Shown here piece after piece: positions 1 through 14,375 of a DNA stretch of 64,000 nucleotides. The notes below the pieces were generated by a model. That model made no database searches and was not told the DNA's origin. It was given only the letters and a program-made list of their open reading frames with translations. The DNA lies in the NCBI GenBank assembly GCA_023634235.1, contig JAMKCF010000019.1, forward strand, positions 10,433,684-10,497,683. Direction: 5' to 3'. The DNA comes from Pisaster brevispinus (Eukaryota; Echinodermata; Asteroidea; Forcipulatida; Asteriidae). Numbering within the stretch: position 1 is the first letter of the stretch; every line of letters starts with the position of its first letter. A program made the position numbers and the translations under genes.

Positions 1-52
1 ATTTTGTATAAATAAAATTTACACAGATTTGGTTTCATAAAAAAACATTGTC

Positions 53-168
53 TTTATTCAACTTGTTTTTTCATTCACATGAGACTTGCTCAAAGTCCAT
101 AACCAAGGTTATTTGTTATACCATTGTCACTTACCAATAATGTATGTGTGAAAATTTATGAAGTAGGC
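53..168 (-). other. Possible last exon and poly(A) signal of SPDYA
   Basis: After the donor at 720/719 the open reading frame needs one more exon. On the minus strand an acceptor (CACTATAG) ends at 169. Joining from 168 in the required phase gives about 12 residues and a TAA at 131-133. An AATAAA lies at 58-53 (TTTATT on the plus strand). The peptide is too short to verify by homology, and the true terminal exon could lie left of the window. Confidence 0.22.
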
Positions 169-224
169 CTATAGTGAAACAGCTATAAATTGGATTTGCA
201 TGGCACTTATTATCTCAAACCCTC

Positions 225-622
225 TGGGCCAAATTTTAGGGAGCTGCTTAAGTACAAAATGTAGCTAAGCACAAAAAATAGCTAAGCACAAAAACTGATG
301 CTTTCCGGAATAAGGTCATTCCGGTCAAAATACCATGTCACATGTACCATCTGTGACTGTATCCTGCTTATTTTTGCTTAGCAGAAAAGATTTAAGCACT
401 ATTGTTTGCTTTAGTTGCTCTATGAAATATGGCACTGGACTGCACACCTGGGTCCACTTTCAAGTACAAAATACTTCTGATAAATATTTTTCAATAATTA
501 AAAAAAGAGTGGGCAACAGTCACAACAACAATCTAAAACTTTATGACATTCTTGGTTGGTTACCTACTTCTGCTAAGCAGTTTTTTAAATGTGCTAAGCA
601 TTTTTGTGCTTACATTTTTTCT
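225..622. repeat. Palindromic MITE-like repeat (GAGCTGCTTAAGCAC family)
   Basis: A degenerate, partly duplicated copy of the palindromic family whose clearest copy is 35238-35429. It has GGGAGCTGCTTAAG at the left, internal GCTAAGCAC/AGCAGAAAAG motifs and CTAAGCATTTTTGTGCTTAC at the right. The 96-residue ORF at 335-625 falls wholly inside it and is not a gene. Confidence 0.6.
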
Positions 623-719
623 TAGTAGGGCCAAGATTCTTCTCAGTACCTCTCAGTGCTATGCAGATTTGTTTGCTATCAGCTTTGTGTAAATTGAGAC
701 AATAAAGTACGACACTTAC

Positions 720-3338
720 CATGCATATCAAATCTGCTTGGCGTGAAGTGGGATGGTGGCTCATCTAGACTATCAGTAGATGTGTTAGTACACGATGACA
801 GATACAGATGACAGGGGCTTGCTGTGATGATAGAACTAGGGGAACAGTAGGCAAAGCTTCCACTCTCGGCACACAGCTCACAATGGATAGGGGACATGCC
901 TGGACCTCTGGGGTACGTCTCATCATTGTCCTCTTCACTATTGAGGTTGTTGTCATATTGCCTGATGGCACCGGAATGATGTATCGGACGCTCTCTCAAC
1001 CAGATGACATGATCAGGAGATATTGCCATCAGCTATGGTAGATAATAATAATAATAACAGGCATATATAAGGTACTTTTAAACATTGTATCAAAGCACCT
1101 CACACTATTTACTAGCCCCTGTTCATTTGGCCTTAAATGCATTCCTGGAACCATCTCAACTCCTTTGGAGTATGCAGTACCGGCATCCAAATTCAACAAT
1201 CTCTACCCTCGCGTGTACACATTTACTACTCATGGTCATGAGAAACAATTATAGTCAAGTGTCATGTCCAAGAACATGGCCACGGATTCAAACACGGATT
1301 CAAACCCAGTCTGATGACTCATCCATCAGAATTTGTATCCAATGCTCATGACACGCTACAACTGTATCAGCATGCAATTTCAACAATAGCACAGTATATA
1401 CCTTCTCATTTCTCCTTAATAGTTGACAATTTCTAAACATTACATGCCTACCGGTCTCTGAAGAATGACATGATTGAGAAATGTAGAAGAATAAGACATA
1501 TACCTCTTCACAGCATTTTCGACTAACAGCTGCTCTGTAGTCAATAGTCCTTAACAACTTGTCTCGCTTCTTCAGGAAGTGTGGATATTTATCTCTCCAG
1601 GCAAGGCCAAGAGCCCAAGGGAATATCTCATACTTGCACTCCTCCTCATCTTCTTCCATATCATTTGCAAGGTATCTGTCAAAAACATCATAAAGTTTTA
1701 CAAATTTAACAAATTCCCTTTAAAAAGGTTTTTATAATAACATTTTTTGTTATAATTCTTGGGAATAATGCTGACACCATTAAGAAAACAACAAAATAAG
1801 TCCACCATGACAATCCAGTTTAAATGTTAAACTTTGGGTGAAACTTATCAGTATAGGTGCTGCATACTCCTAAGGAGTTGAGATGGTTTCATAAATGCTT
1901 AGGGCCCAATGAAGAGGAGTAATAAGATTGTAAGGCACCTTGAAGACCCTACTGGCCTAGAAAATTGCACAATAAATACAAACTTTTGTATTATTTGGAT
2001 ATATGTGATAGATAATGTTTACAGGAACACTGGGCGGTGGGTCATCACTTGTGAAAAAGCAAATTTGGGAGGTTTTTTTTCCTCATGATTTCCCTATTAT
2101 TAAGGTTAGGTAATTAGATACAAGGAAATGTGTCAACCAATTTGATGAGAAAAAGTAAAATGTAACACTTACAGAGCAACAAAGAAGTTTATTCTTGTGT
2201 ACTGCTTGGTTGTGTAGTTCGCTCTCTTGAAATATGCAAACACCATTGCAAGAAGATACTGTATATAAAGAAAATAAATGCTGTTAGTTCATAGTTAATC
2301 AATCTTGTACTTAAGTCCTCAGTCCCCGAGTCCAAGTTATCCTGTAATTTTACCTTGATATCAGATTATTATTGTTATTAAAGGATTTCTGGTAATGAAA
2401 CCAAGAATGCCTCATAAGTGAACTTAATAACTGCAAGTCACAAGCCTAAGAAAACCTGTAAACAAGGGTGCTTGCTGTGTGAACCAGAAACATCTAGGTT
2501 AATCCTTACTCTCCACGATACAAGTTCTAGGTTCTTTTACGTGCACTACCAATCCTACTAGTACATGGGACCTACAGCTTAAGTTAATGTTCCATCCAAA
2601 GGACAAAGCAGTAATGGTAAAGTATCTGATACAGAAAAAAATAGAAAAACTACTGAAGTTATGAATTTAGTTTTGTGTGCATAAGTTATACAAAAAATGA
2701 ACTGGACACTTGGTGCAAAGTACAACTAGGCCTATGATACTTATTTTTATTCAAACTTGATAAAAATGTCTAACCTTGTCTGCTACCCGTGCACAACTGT
2801 CCATCCAGAGGAAATCTTGAATCAGAGTATCATCTGCATTTAATAAAAATGACAAAATTATCAAAACAACTTTTTTTCACATAAACTAAAGTAATACTTA
2901 AATTAAAAATACATATAATCAAATAAAATAAATTTATGTTAATATTAATGTGCACATTTTCAACTAAACGAAAAAAATTTAAATTTAAATTTTAAAGAGC
3001 ATTCACACAAAAAAGAAAATCTCACCAAAGAGTCTGAAGAATGCTGCCATTTCTTTGCTTGTTACTGTCATGGGAGCATTTTTAGCCCTCTTGGGTGGAC
3101 TGCAAAACTCTGCCGTGACATTGGTAATGTCCTGACACGGTCCACGGTATGTCTTAACTTCTGTATCTATCCTACGTTTCACTGGGTGCAGAATGGGCAT
3201 GGCAGCTGGGTTTTTGACAACATCCACTCGCATTTCACTTTTAATGTTGTTGACTGGTATAGGAGAAAGTGTTCCACAAAGAAAACAGCTCAGCAGGGAT
3301 GAAATTTCAGAATCTTTTTGCTGGGAACCTTTTGCCAT
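720..3338 (-). CDS. SPDYA: Speedy/RINGO protein A, cell-cycle CDK activator
   Basis: Speedy/RINGO proteins bind and activate CDK1 and CDK2 without being cyclins, and act in meiotic maturation and the G1/S and G2/M transitions. Coding exons in transcript order: 3338-3026 (ATG), 2833-2775, 2258-2173, 1675-1504 and 1032-720. All junctions are GT-AG and phases agree (104 codons plus 1 nt, then 59, 86, 172 and 313 nt). The Spy1/RINGO core runs from MAAFFRLFG through [82 protein letters not shown] and [14 protein letters not shown], which matches the vertebrate domain nearly block for block. The roughly 314 residues read here are close to the usual length (about 313 in human), so at most a short C-terminal exon is missing. 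The upstream donor at 4801-4806 suggests a non-coding first exon. A tRNA-derived SINE sits in the intron between 1033 and 1503. Confidence 0.93.
1085..1345 (-). repeat. tRNA-derived SINE, minus orientation
   Basis: Read on the minus strand, this contains a polymerase III B-box-like GGGTTTGAATCC near 1310, then GACACTTGACTATAATTG, GGAGTTGAGATGGTTCCAGG and GTGAGGTGCTTTGAT. That is the same order as the copy at 44575-44890. It lies in an intron of SPDYA. A fragment of the same body (GGAGTTGAGATGGTTTCAT) occurs in plus orientation at about 1855-1985. Confidence 0.65.
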
Positions 3339-4800
3339 GTCCCGAGTGAAAACCTCATTTGAAAGTCAAACTGTATGCTGTAGAAATTAAAAATCATAAA
3401 GGCAACATTGAAAATAACGATACCAGTTTTCTTGGTTCAAAGTTACATAAGCTTTTTACAGGCTATTGTTTCCCCTGTCCTACACACTCACTGTTCTTAC
3501 ACTTAATAAACAACAAACTATGCTACAGTTTGGACACAAGAAAGTCCACAAAGAGAGTCTGGATTTTAATTTTTAAATATTGTACTAAAAAAATATTGTA
3601 CTAAAAAAACCAAAAGGAGCTGCCTAACAAGACAAATTGTCCTGCAATTCAGTCTTGACTATTTGCTTTTGTGCACCGGCAAATGCCACTATGGTGACGG
3701 TCACTGACACTGGCAATGACACCATAGTGACAGTTTCAGTGAAGGCCTAGACCTAATTAAAAAGTAACATAAGTAAACATGGTAATTCTTTTTTAGTTTA
3801 ATACCAACTCACTTTCCAGGCTAGGCATGAACACAACAATGATAACTGACAAATGTCTACTGTTGGTAACTCTAACTGTAAGCAAGTATTACAGTATACA
3901 GAGTACAGTACACTGTCACAGACACAAGACTCACAAAATTAACTTGTTGTTTACAGATAGTGGATTTTGCAATTTTTAGGAATGCAATTGTTACGATACA
4001 AATTACAACTACACATGGGCATGACAAGTACTGTAGATCTCTAAATGGTAAGAATTATGAGGGTAAGTACTGGCCCAAGTTGTGACAACAAATTAAATTC
4101 CCAGTTCACTTTTAATTTAAAAGTGAACCGAATGAACATGATGATGAAAACTAACTAATTAATTTGCCAGCTGCTAATTGCTAATAAATAATGCTTAGTA
4201 ATTAGTTATTGCTATAAATGCTAATCATGAATGCTTGACTCAGTTGTGCAATGTGAAGTGACCGAACTGACATGACTGAGTGATACTGATGAGTGGTTTA
4301 TCTATGAATGAAGAAAATCCTACCTTTTTTTTATTCTCCTTCTCAACTTTCAAGTTCAATGAGTGTTCAGTTAGTTCATCAGTTTTCTTAGCTTGATTGC
4401 CATGCAGACTGTCTCTTTCGCATTGCAACTTGAACTTTTCACTCAGACATGGTGCCTTGTCTGTCATGCATGCCTTGACTAACTTTTCGTTCAAAATAGT
4501 TACCTTTTTAAAAGCTTGCTTTTAGTTGCTTGCCAAACTGTCTCTCCTGCAATCTGCATAATTTACTTTAGTGTGGTGCATGTTTTAAATTAAACATTTA
4601 TTTAAACGAAAGTTTGTCTTAATCTATTATTCTGTCCTGTATTGTAATGGCCAAACACAGGCCCACCCAAGCCTAAGAAGTGCTCAGCCCATTCGCTTTC
4701 ACTAGCTATGTTTGTATTTAGTGTGGTTTCCTTAATTCTTCTATCACACTTTCGGCTTTCGTTCAGGTAAAAAAACTAAAACTAAACGAATTTCAAACAA

Positions 4801-5827
4801 CTCACCCTGATGACAGCCACCTCTTCCACTGTCCGTTGTCGTCTGCTGTGTGGCATGCAATGCCTTTAATTTTCCCCAAAATGTGCAGAGCGTGCACTAC
4901 TTACACGTCGTTTTGCCCATGTACGTCATTTATTTACGTTCACTTTTTCTTTTGAACATTCGCGCATTTAAATACAATGTCGTCTGCGAGAATAATAAAA
5001 CCGGTACCTTGACATTGGTTGGCCTATTTCTCTATTGTGGTTACCAGTGACAGGGAATTTTATAATATCACAGAGTTAATGCGGATCGAATGTTTAGACT
5101 CTGGGAAATGTTAATGTTATCAATATCACACACACTCTTCCTGGATTATCTTAGAAACTTGGAAAATCTACGATTCCAAACATTACTTCAAAATAAACTA
5201 ATTTGTTCTACAATATTATTTCAATTATTTTGAAAGAATTTGTTTTCGTTTTCGGAGAAGATAATCAGGATGCTTTCAGATCATTTGCGTTGAGTGAAAC
5301 GCGTACACCTCCGCACAATGCGCGTGTACGATTTCCCCAAGACAAAACAGGCGCGCGTAAATGCCCTGCGCGTTTAGTGACGCGTGAAATGTGTCATTGT
5401 AGCCTTCTCTCCAGAGTTTCTACCTTCAATATTCATGTATATGCATCATAATGGCCAACTAGATAGTTAAGCTCTATCACATCGAAACAGTTCGCAGACG
5501 GTGATTCTTCAAGCACACATTATTAGTAATCATTATTCGAAACAGTCTAAATCAAATAGTTTTTAAACTTTTGATGAAATTAAAATAAATAAAAACAAAT
5601 TAAAAAAAGTTCTTTGTGGCGGGTGGTGTTAGGGCGCCCCCTATTTTATGCTGATGTGTAGTTTTTCCGTGTCTTGTCAACTGGTAGTCGGCCTGTATGA
5701 ACAAATGCCATGATTTACCAACGAAATTTTATGGCCAAATCTTATGTTGTTATCATCTGTGTTCTGTGTACGTGTGAATGAGGAAGGTGTACCGCCGAAG
5801 ACTGAACAACCCTAAAAACAACCCAAA
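4801..5827. promoter_or_regulatory. Divergent intergenic region between SPDYA and SYVN1
   Basis: SPDYA is transcribed leftward and SYVN1 rightward from this interval. A minus-strand splice donor (AGG/GTGAGT) at 4801-4806 probably ends the non-coding first exon of SPDYA. The SYVN1 ATG is at 5828. The interval holds CpG-containing stretches near 5290-5390 (ACGCG, GGCGCGCG) that contrast with the AT-rich surroundings. I see no convincing TATA box, so this looks like a bidirectional CpG-type promoter. That interpretation is inferred from layout. Confidence 0.5.
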
Positions 5828-8800
5828 ATGAGAGGGTTTTTGCTCACAGCGGCCAGCTTTGGGCTCACAGCGTCCGTTGTTGGTCATGCTTTCTTCCAGA
5901 AGAAACAGTTTTATCCGTCTGTGGTGTACTTAACGAAGTCTAACCCCAGCATGGCGGTAAGTTTTTTAATATTTTTGATATTCATTTCCAATGAATGGGG
6001 CAATGACAATGTGAATGTCAATGCAATGTGTGTCACTCATGTGTCTGCAGACTGTAGACCTTCCAAAACGACTTGCTTAAAAAAAGCTCCATCCATCATG
6101 GTTTCCCAGTAGTTTAAGTTATGTCGGCCTTTAGTTTTAATGTTTATTTTTAACCTATTTCAAAACAAGCACATTTTATACAATACATTACAATTACATG
6201 TAATTTGTTCAGCTACATTGTATAGTGTAGTGGCATAACCAGCCAGGGGGGCACGTGCCTCCCCCCTAAATTTTGGATGTCAGACAACTCGACAGTCTGA
6301 CAACTCGACGGGTCAGACAACTCGACGGCTGGTTCGCTCAACTGTCAGACAAGTCAACTTTTGATCAGACAACTCGACGGATGGAGACCGCACGGCCTGG
6401 CCACCCAGCATGGGGGACGAACGTACTGTGACTGGGCACAGGCGTCCCCTGGGGGTGGGGGACAAACGCAAAGGCAAAGGCGGGCGTGCATGGAGTGATG
6501 CCTTGGGGCAGGGCAGAACTCTATGAGCGGAGGGGCATACCCAACACGCAAAAATGGCGGGCGTGCACGGCCACAAACTCCAGCAAACCTTGGTTGGTCG
6601 AAATCATTAACTGTTTCGGTCAATGACCAGTGACAAGTTGAACCGAAACAGTTATTATTGGTTACGACCGCGAAGCCCCATTCACCCGTTGACTTGTCTT
6701 GGCGCTCCATCGAGTTGTCTCACTAGCTAGTTGTAAAACTGTCGAGTTGTCCGACCGGACGGGTTGTCTGACCCGTTGAGTTGTCAGACTGTCGAGTTGT
6801 CAAACAGACAAGTTGTCTGAACCCACAAATTTCATGTGCCCCCCCCCCCATGAAAAAAATTGTGTTAAGTTAGTGCGCACAAAAAGAAAAAGAAAAGAGG
6901 AAAATGTGTGTTCTGTTGTATCTAAAATGATGTGAACAATCACAATCATGATTGCTACCGCGGCCACAAAATGCCGGCCGTGAACATAAGACTAAAGGGC
7001 GGTGGCCACCTGCACAGCGTCCCCCTTCAAAAATAAAAACATGACCCCCCACCCCTTACAAACCCATTCCCCCATGGCCCCCACTTAAAAGCAATACCCC
7101 CCCCCCCACCGAAAAAAGTCCTGGCTACGCTGCAGCATACATGTATGTTTGGAAAAGGAAAACGTGGACCAGCGTTGCCCACAGCACACCACTGATTACA
7201 AGTGATACTCCATTGTGAAGGCCCATTGCAACAATCATAAATTACAGCAAATAGCCTTTTTTTGTGTTGTATGTATTGAATAAAGTAATTGATACACAAC
7301 CAGTGAGAATCAGTAATTCTAGTAGCAGACATCCATGGCAGAGACCTTGTCATAATCAAAAAGAGAGCATAAATTAAGATGATTAAATGTGTTTTTGACA
7401 CAGGTGATTTACATGCAGGCCTTCGTCATGGTGATTTTAATGGGAAAACTTTTCAAAAAGGTGTTTTTTGGTCAGCTGAGAGCTGCAGAAATGGAGGTGA
7501 GTTCATTTCAATTAACATTTCATTAAACCATTAGAAGGGACCTGCGCTGGCAAATATGAAATTTATCGGAGTTTACCATATTGTATTTATAAACAGTGAT
7601 TCCTTTGCCCATTGAAGTGTGAGATGGGCCGTCTTGCTATATGCAGTCGACTACTTCACTCATTTTTTGCCAATATCAAGTAAACACAATTTTACTGCAC
7701 TGCACTAGTAAACTGATTATGTTTTACATGAGATCAGGCATACCATCATAATCAGAGTCCAACAGTTTGGGTGTTGAGTTACTGAATGCATAGAGCAAGG
7801 AACATGCTCTAAAGTGCAAAACAGTCAGTTGAATTTCTGGAGGTAGTGAATTCGTTTACCAGAATCACTGAAGAACTATACAATTTGAGACAATGCAACA
7901 ATATTCTTTATCCACGCCGAATGGAATAAATTACCAGCACACGGGATAACTGCAGTGTACATCTACATTGTTGACTAAATCAAAACTATTATTGAAACAT
8001 ATCACCATTGGCGAGACGGGGGGGAACACTACAAAATGTTGTGCCTGCTTGCTGCATTCTATTTGAGGGGTTATTACAGCATCCAAACCAGAACATCTAT
8101 TTTACAGGCATGATATTCTTCCTACTTGACATGCTTGAGTCAGATTTTCGAATGTTTGTGCCCTTGGGAAAAATCTGACAAATTGTGATTAAATAGCTTG
8201 AAATGTCTATTAGAGCCTACACCATGTGTACATCAACGTCAGTCCTTGTACTCCTACTTTCTTCCTCGGACCAAATATCATGCCTGCTGTTACCATTTTT
8301 TTTCTTTGCTTTGAACTCTAGCACCTGATAGAGCGTTCCTGGTATGCAGTTACAGAGACCTGCTTGGCGTTTACAGTATTCAGAGATGACTTCAGTCCGA
8401 AATTTGTTGCAATGTTTACATTTCTGCTCTTCTTAAAATGTTTCCATTGGCTGGCAGAAGACCGAGTAGATTATGTAAGTACATATTCATCATAGTCTGG
8501 CAGTTTGTAATGTTCACCTGTCCTTGAAAAAATGTTTGAACTTTGTCAAATGTAATTTTTTATAGTGAATAGGCCTATCTAGAGAGGTTTTTTAGATTTT
8601 TACTGGATCAGAATTTATTTTACAAGACCAGGATCAAAATGAGTTAAACAAGCACTAAGTGAAAATCTATCTCATTTGTCTTTTGTGTAGAATTTCGATA
8701 CTGAAAAGAATTGAAAGATATTATCAGACTCGTAGTCAACATTTTTCACCAAAATATTACACAATGAGTAAGCCTAGATGTATTATTACTAAATAGAAAA

Positions 8801-11800
8801 ACACGAGACCACCGGGCTTGTTTGGTTATGAGTTTACTGGCCCGACGCTAAAAACACTGGCCTCGGGCCTGTAGTCCAGTGTTAATTTAGAGCCCCGAGG
8901 GTAGCGGAGGGTCTGTTGTCAAAGACACTCCTGGATTAATCTGTTATTTACTTTATTGTTGCTGGAAGTGGCAGATTTGATCACTTTGTCTTTGAATTTC
9001 AAGCAAGTTTAGGCCGTGTCCGAAACGGCGACTTCGGCTACAGCTACAGCTAGATCAACGCGTCTGCCAGTGTTGAAGAATAGGCAGACGCACGCGATCT
9101 AGCCGTAGCTGTAGCCGAAGTCGCCGTTTCGGACACAGCCTTAGACTGTCTTCCAGATCATGGTGATCAAACCCACACTCAGAACACGAGTAAACTTGAG
9201 TCAGGTGCGCCAGACTGCTTAGCCTTGTCATGCCACAATGCCCTACAGTGTACAGGGCTTGATTTTCTCACTAGCCCAACATGAAAACTGCGGTCCAGTT
9301 AAACTTGGCTCTTATGTTGCCTGGTTGGCTTGACAAACACTTACTGACCTACCTCTTTGAAATTAAAATTTTCAAGGTATTGTCACCTGATGGGATTGTC
9401 ACTTTTGATGCGGGTTAGTCAAATGCACGTTTGACTAGCCCATAGGAATAGTTAAAACAAAGATTTGATGTAAGGCCTAAGTGCATGTCCAGGGCCCAAT
9501 TTCATATCGCTGCTTAACGGTAAGCAAATTTTGGTGCTTTCTGTAGCAGGGAAGTTTGCTGAAGTGTAAGAAGCATATTTCATAGGTTAGCAAGAGAATT
9601 AGGTGGCCAATTAGGTTAGCATACCTTTTTCCTGTGCTTACGGTTAGTAGCTATGAAATGGAAATTCGTACAGTAAGCACAAAATCAGCCATTAAGCAGC
9701 TCTGTGAAATTGCCCCTTCTTGCTAACAGCTAACTCTTATTTTTCGTTCTACTTATTTTATTCTTTAGATGGAAAGGAGTCCTGTTATATCTTGGTTGTT
9801 TCACATTCGTGTAATAGGTGAGTGCCAGATAAAAAATACTTCAAAATGGTTACGCTGGGTTTCCTGATTGTTAACCATCAATACCCTGTTTGGGAGAATT
9901 TGGTTCAAATCAAGGCTAAGACATACCCTAACAGGGGTAGTATAGGTAACAACAATGTGCAACCTTAAGCATTTGAACAGTGTATTTCAACTCTGAAAAT
10001 AAATTAAAATTACTTCATGGTTTATAGTTTAAGGTAACTTAATGTTCTGTTGTCATTTCATCTCTCTTAATTTGATTTGAATTGAAAACAAGTATTTAGA
10101 GACTTACATAATTTGAATGTTTTATTTTATTTTATTTTTTTTATTACAACAGGTCTTTTAGCTGTACTTGCAGCCTTAGATGTGGCATTTATGAATTATG
10201 CCTATCATAGTACGTTAACTAAGGGAGCTTCTGTACAGTTGGTGTTTGGGTTTGAGGTGAGATTTAGTTTGAACTTTCAGTCTTGTCTAATATTGTCTTT
10301 AAAAAGCTCAGGCCTGAAACTCCTCAGAGGCAACGAGGCAATTGCCTTGATGCCCTTGACCATTGTCTGGTGACCCTTGAAATGTTCCAGTACAGGTTTA
10401 TTTTTCCCTTGTGGAGGTCCCCTTTACCAATGAAAAATTGCCTTGCCTTTACAAGAACAAGGTATCAGGCCTGATAACTTGTGTGTATCTCTGTCACACC
10501 GAGCAACTTTTACAGGCAACTTGGAGGCAACCACATGCTCTGCATGCACAAGGAACACTTCGGCAACACAATGGGAACTCTGTAACTTGCAATCCCAAGG
10601 AAAATATTGAGAGAACTGAAATGTGAATGAATTTTCTTGCTGGAGATTGCCTTGAGCTGGTTGCCTGTAATTTGTGACTTCTGTTTCAGAAGGTTGCATG
10701 TTTCATTGCTTTCACTTTGGACTATAAATGTTCTGTTTATAATCTGTTAACACAGTATTTGACGAAATGTCGAATCTGTTTTTCTTACAGTACGCCATTT
10801 TGTTTACCATCATCGTCAACATATCCTTCAAGTATATACTGCATACAATTGATCTTCAGAGTGAGAACCCATGGGAGAGTAAGGCAGTCTACATGCTCTA
10901 CACTGATCTCATTATGAGTAAGTTACAAACAGTCCTCATTATTTGTTTAATTCCTGATGAAGAAGGATGGTGTTTCTGTCCTTGTGTTTTATTAAGCTCA
11001 TTATCCTTAACAATTTGACCTAGACTTGCACAGATTGCTGCCAGACCATGACAGAAACACTGCGGCAAACCCCTTGTCTTTACGATAAGTTTACACATTT
11101 TTTGACATATTTTTTATTGATTTCGGGGTGAACGGGGGGCCCTTCAGATGAAGTAACTTTGCAGGATGCTTACCACCATTACCAAATTTATAACAAGGAG
11201 TCTTTCGGATAGAAATTATACAACATTTCTTTGTGGTCATTACCAATGTACCCTACCTAGAAGCAGCTCTATGAAATTGTGCCCTGAGTTTTACACTAAT
11301 TATCAAGGCAGTCAACTAACGTTGATTCTTTTCATTGTGCAGGTTTTGTGAAGGTCATGCTTTACACAGTGTTTCTTGCCATTATGATCAAAGTACATAC
11401 GTTCCCACTCTTTGCCATCCGACCAATGTATCTAGCCATGCGGTAAGTAGTCTATGTGTTTTTACTTCTTAGTAGTCCCTAGGACATTGCTGAATCTTGC
11501 ACGATCTTTTGAATTTCTCTCTGGTTGTTTTTTGTCCTTTATACCTTGCCCATTCTTTTTGGTTTTTTTCACCCAATTTTGTCTTTTCCTCTCCTTTTCT
11601 AACTCTCCTTCTAATCATTAGTTTCATTTCACAAAAATTATAGCATTTCAAGTAACATTCTTTCAAGGGAAGTTTTCTACCATGTTCATCTTTATACCAT
11701 GTATTGTAAGTTGTGTGCAAACCTTTTTCAACCTTAGCAATAATGTGCACACACCTTAACCCTTTCCGCCGAATACAAAATGCGGCAAATGATAAAAGTT

Positions 11801-14344
11801 GCTGTATTTTGTCGCAATAAGCAGTCAAATCAAATCCCTTACTCTGTTGCAATGTACTGCATTTAGCAGGTTTCCACATGGCCTTGACATATCTGTGTGC
11901 AATCCCAGTCCCCAGTAAACTCCAATGCCTACTGGTGGATGTAATGTAACAGGGTAAATGCCCAGTGCCAAGGCTGCCAAGGGTTTTCAGACTTTATTTA
12001 AATTCAGACTTTTTTGTATCTGTTTGGTGACAAAAAAAGCTGTTAGTGTTATTTTCTTCCGATATGAATAAATTCTGCTCTTTGATCTACGTCTCTAGCA
12101 CTGAGAATACTGTTCCCAGAAGCTCCTTGAAATGTATAACTCCAGGGGCTACTGAAAGGTGGAATTGCCATCATTTCAATGTACCTCCTGAAACTTGGAT
12201 CCTAGTTTCAGACTTATGTTGTTAGGAATGACTATAATACCGACTCTTATAGCCCAATTCCAAAGAATAATCATTGCCCTTCGAACATTCTTACCCCAGG
12301 ATACTGGGCAATTTATTTCATTCTTTAAACCATCTCAGCTCCCTTGGGAGTATACAGCCTGTGCTTCCAAGTATGTAGCGCACGAAGCTAAATCAATCAC
12401 AAGAACCATCTCTGCCCTCACAGGTACCCATTTACTCCTGGGTGAAGAGAAGCACTTGCTCAAGGACACAAGTGTCATGACTGGGACCCTAACCCACACT
12501 CATGACTCCCATCCCTGTTGTTGCATTTTGATGCATTTAGCAGGGTTCCTAGAAGACACCTGATTGTAGTTGGGGTTAAGGGGCCGTTGTTATTCCTTCA
12601 AACAATTCGGAGTTCTAACTTTGGTTTTGATTTATCTTTGATCAGGTCATTCAAGAAAGCAGTGAATGATGTGATTATGTCAAGACGAGCCATTAGAAAC
12701 ATGAACACTCTGTAAGTGTATGATTCATATTAAGTATATATACTTTTGTAGTAAAATGTCATGGAAAAATTGGTTAAACAGGTACTTGAGCAAAAAAAAG
12801 TTAACGGGAATGCTATTTAAACTTCTTTTTAATGTGTTTGTTGATAACGGGGCTTTTCAGGTATCTTTCTGAAAAGCACCGGAAAAGGGTATTCAAAATT
12901 ATTGGGTTTTTTTACACAATTAAAATCTGTTTAATCTTATGTGAACTCAATTTCCTTATTGATTGAAAACATTTGAAATGACTTTCAGCAAAGCTCACTT
13001 GTTTCGGTTTTCGTTCAAGTAGGTCTTTAAACAATACACAGGCAAGTTCAAATAAAACACTCTACAATAATTGATGCATGTGACTGTATTGTTGTAGAAC
13101 ACAATCACGAGGTGATATCTGGGCTTTTCCATTTCACAAGGCGAAACCGAGTGAAATGGAAAAGCCAAGTGATTATAATCTGCGACAATGCGCGAACAAA
13201 ATGTATTCAAAATGTGTTTTATATAACTCACACATAGATACTTGTCATGTGAACACAAAATTCACAATAAACACAAAGTGGACATCATCCATTCTTCACT
13301 CTGAAAATTCTAAAAATTCTAAACAAACGGGTGGGGGCTGATTAATTAATAAGTGATTAGTAATTGAAAAAACATAAAATTGCCTCTGGACATACAACCA
13401 GCAGAACATACAGTCTGCCATATTGTGGAGTCAAAATTTGGTTCAATAAAATGGCGGATTATTCTCTGTCATAAAATTACACATAAAACACACAATTTCA
13501 AGGGACATTTATGTGAATCATTATGTTCCACTTTGAAATATCTTTCCAATGACATTCATTTCAAAACAAATGCTTTTTATAGCCCAAAGCACCAAATCCG
13601 AAGGCAACCTGCCACCTTATTAATTACTTGATACTTTTCCTCGTAGCTACCCGGATGCAACACCTGAGGATCTGGCGTCTTCCGACAACGTCTGCATCAT
13701 CTGTCGAGAAGAGATGGTCACAGGTTGTAAGAAGCTTCCTTGTAACCACATCTTCCATACCTCTTGTCTCCGCTCCTGGTTCCAGCGCCAGCAGACATGT
13801 CCAACATGTCGCATGGATGTACTCAGAGCACCTGTTGTCGTGGTGAGAGGGCAGCAGAATCAACAGCAGCAACAGCAACAGCAGCAAGGTAAGAACAAAC
13901 GTGACGACAGACAGACAGTTTGCACTGCATTTCAAACAATAGTTTCAAACAATAGTTTCAAACAATAGTTTCAAACAACAAAAGTTTCAAACACCAATAG
14001 ATGCAAATAACAATAGTATCAAACAATAGTTTCAAACAATAGTTCCAAACAATAGTTCCAACTAATAGTTTCAAACAATAGTTTCAAACAATAGTTTCAA
14101 ACAATAGTTTCAAACAATAGTTTCAAACAATGGTTTCTACATTTTCTACATTTTGATAGTTTTGTTTCAAAAGGGCATAACTATGCAAAACCTATATTGT
14201 GTATTTGTTGATATTCACAGATCTGTTCTTATTGTATTTCAGCACCTGCGATGATGCCACCATTCCCTGGCTATCCATTCTGGATGCCACCTTATCAACC
14301 TGGAGCCAATTTCCCTCACCAACAGCAGCTGCAGCAATCTCAAC

Positions 14345-14375
<31 letters not shown>

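Noticed and set aside
3660..3750. CACTATGGTGACGGTCACTG hairpin as a structured RNA
   Set aside because: A short imperfect palindrome in a region upstream of the SPDYA start codon, with no sign of a known RNA class.
11469..11879. 136-residue minus-strand ORF
   Set aside because: It lies within SYVN1 intron 7, has a Lys/Arg- and Cys-rich composition from AT-rich DNA and no family motif.
13926..14135. Regular repeat array resembling a CRISPR
   Set aside because: Units are contiguous 13-mers without unique spacers, inside an intron of an animal gene.
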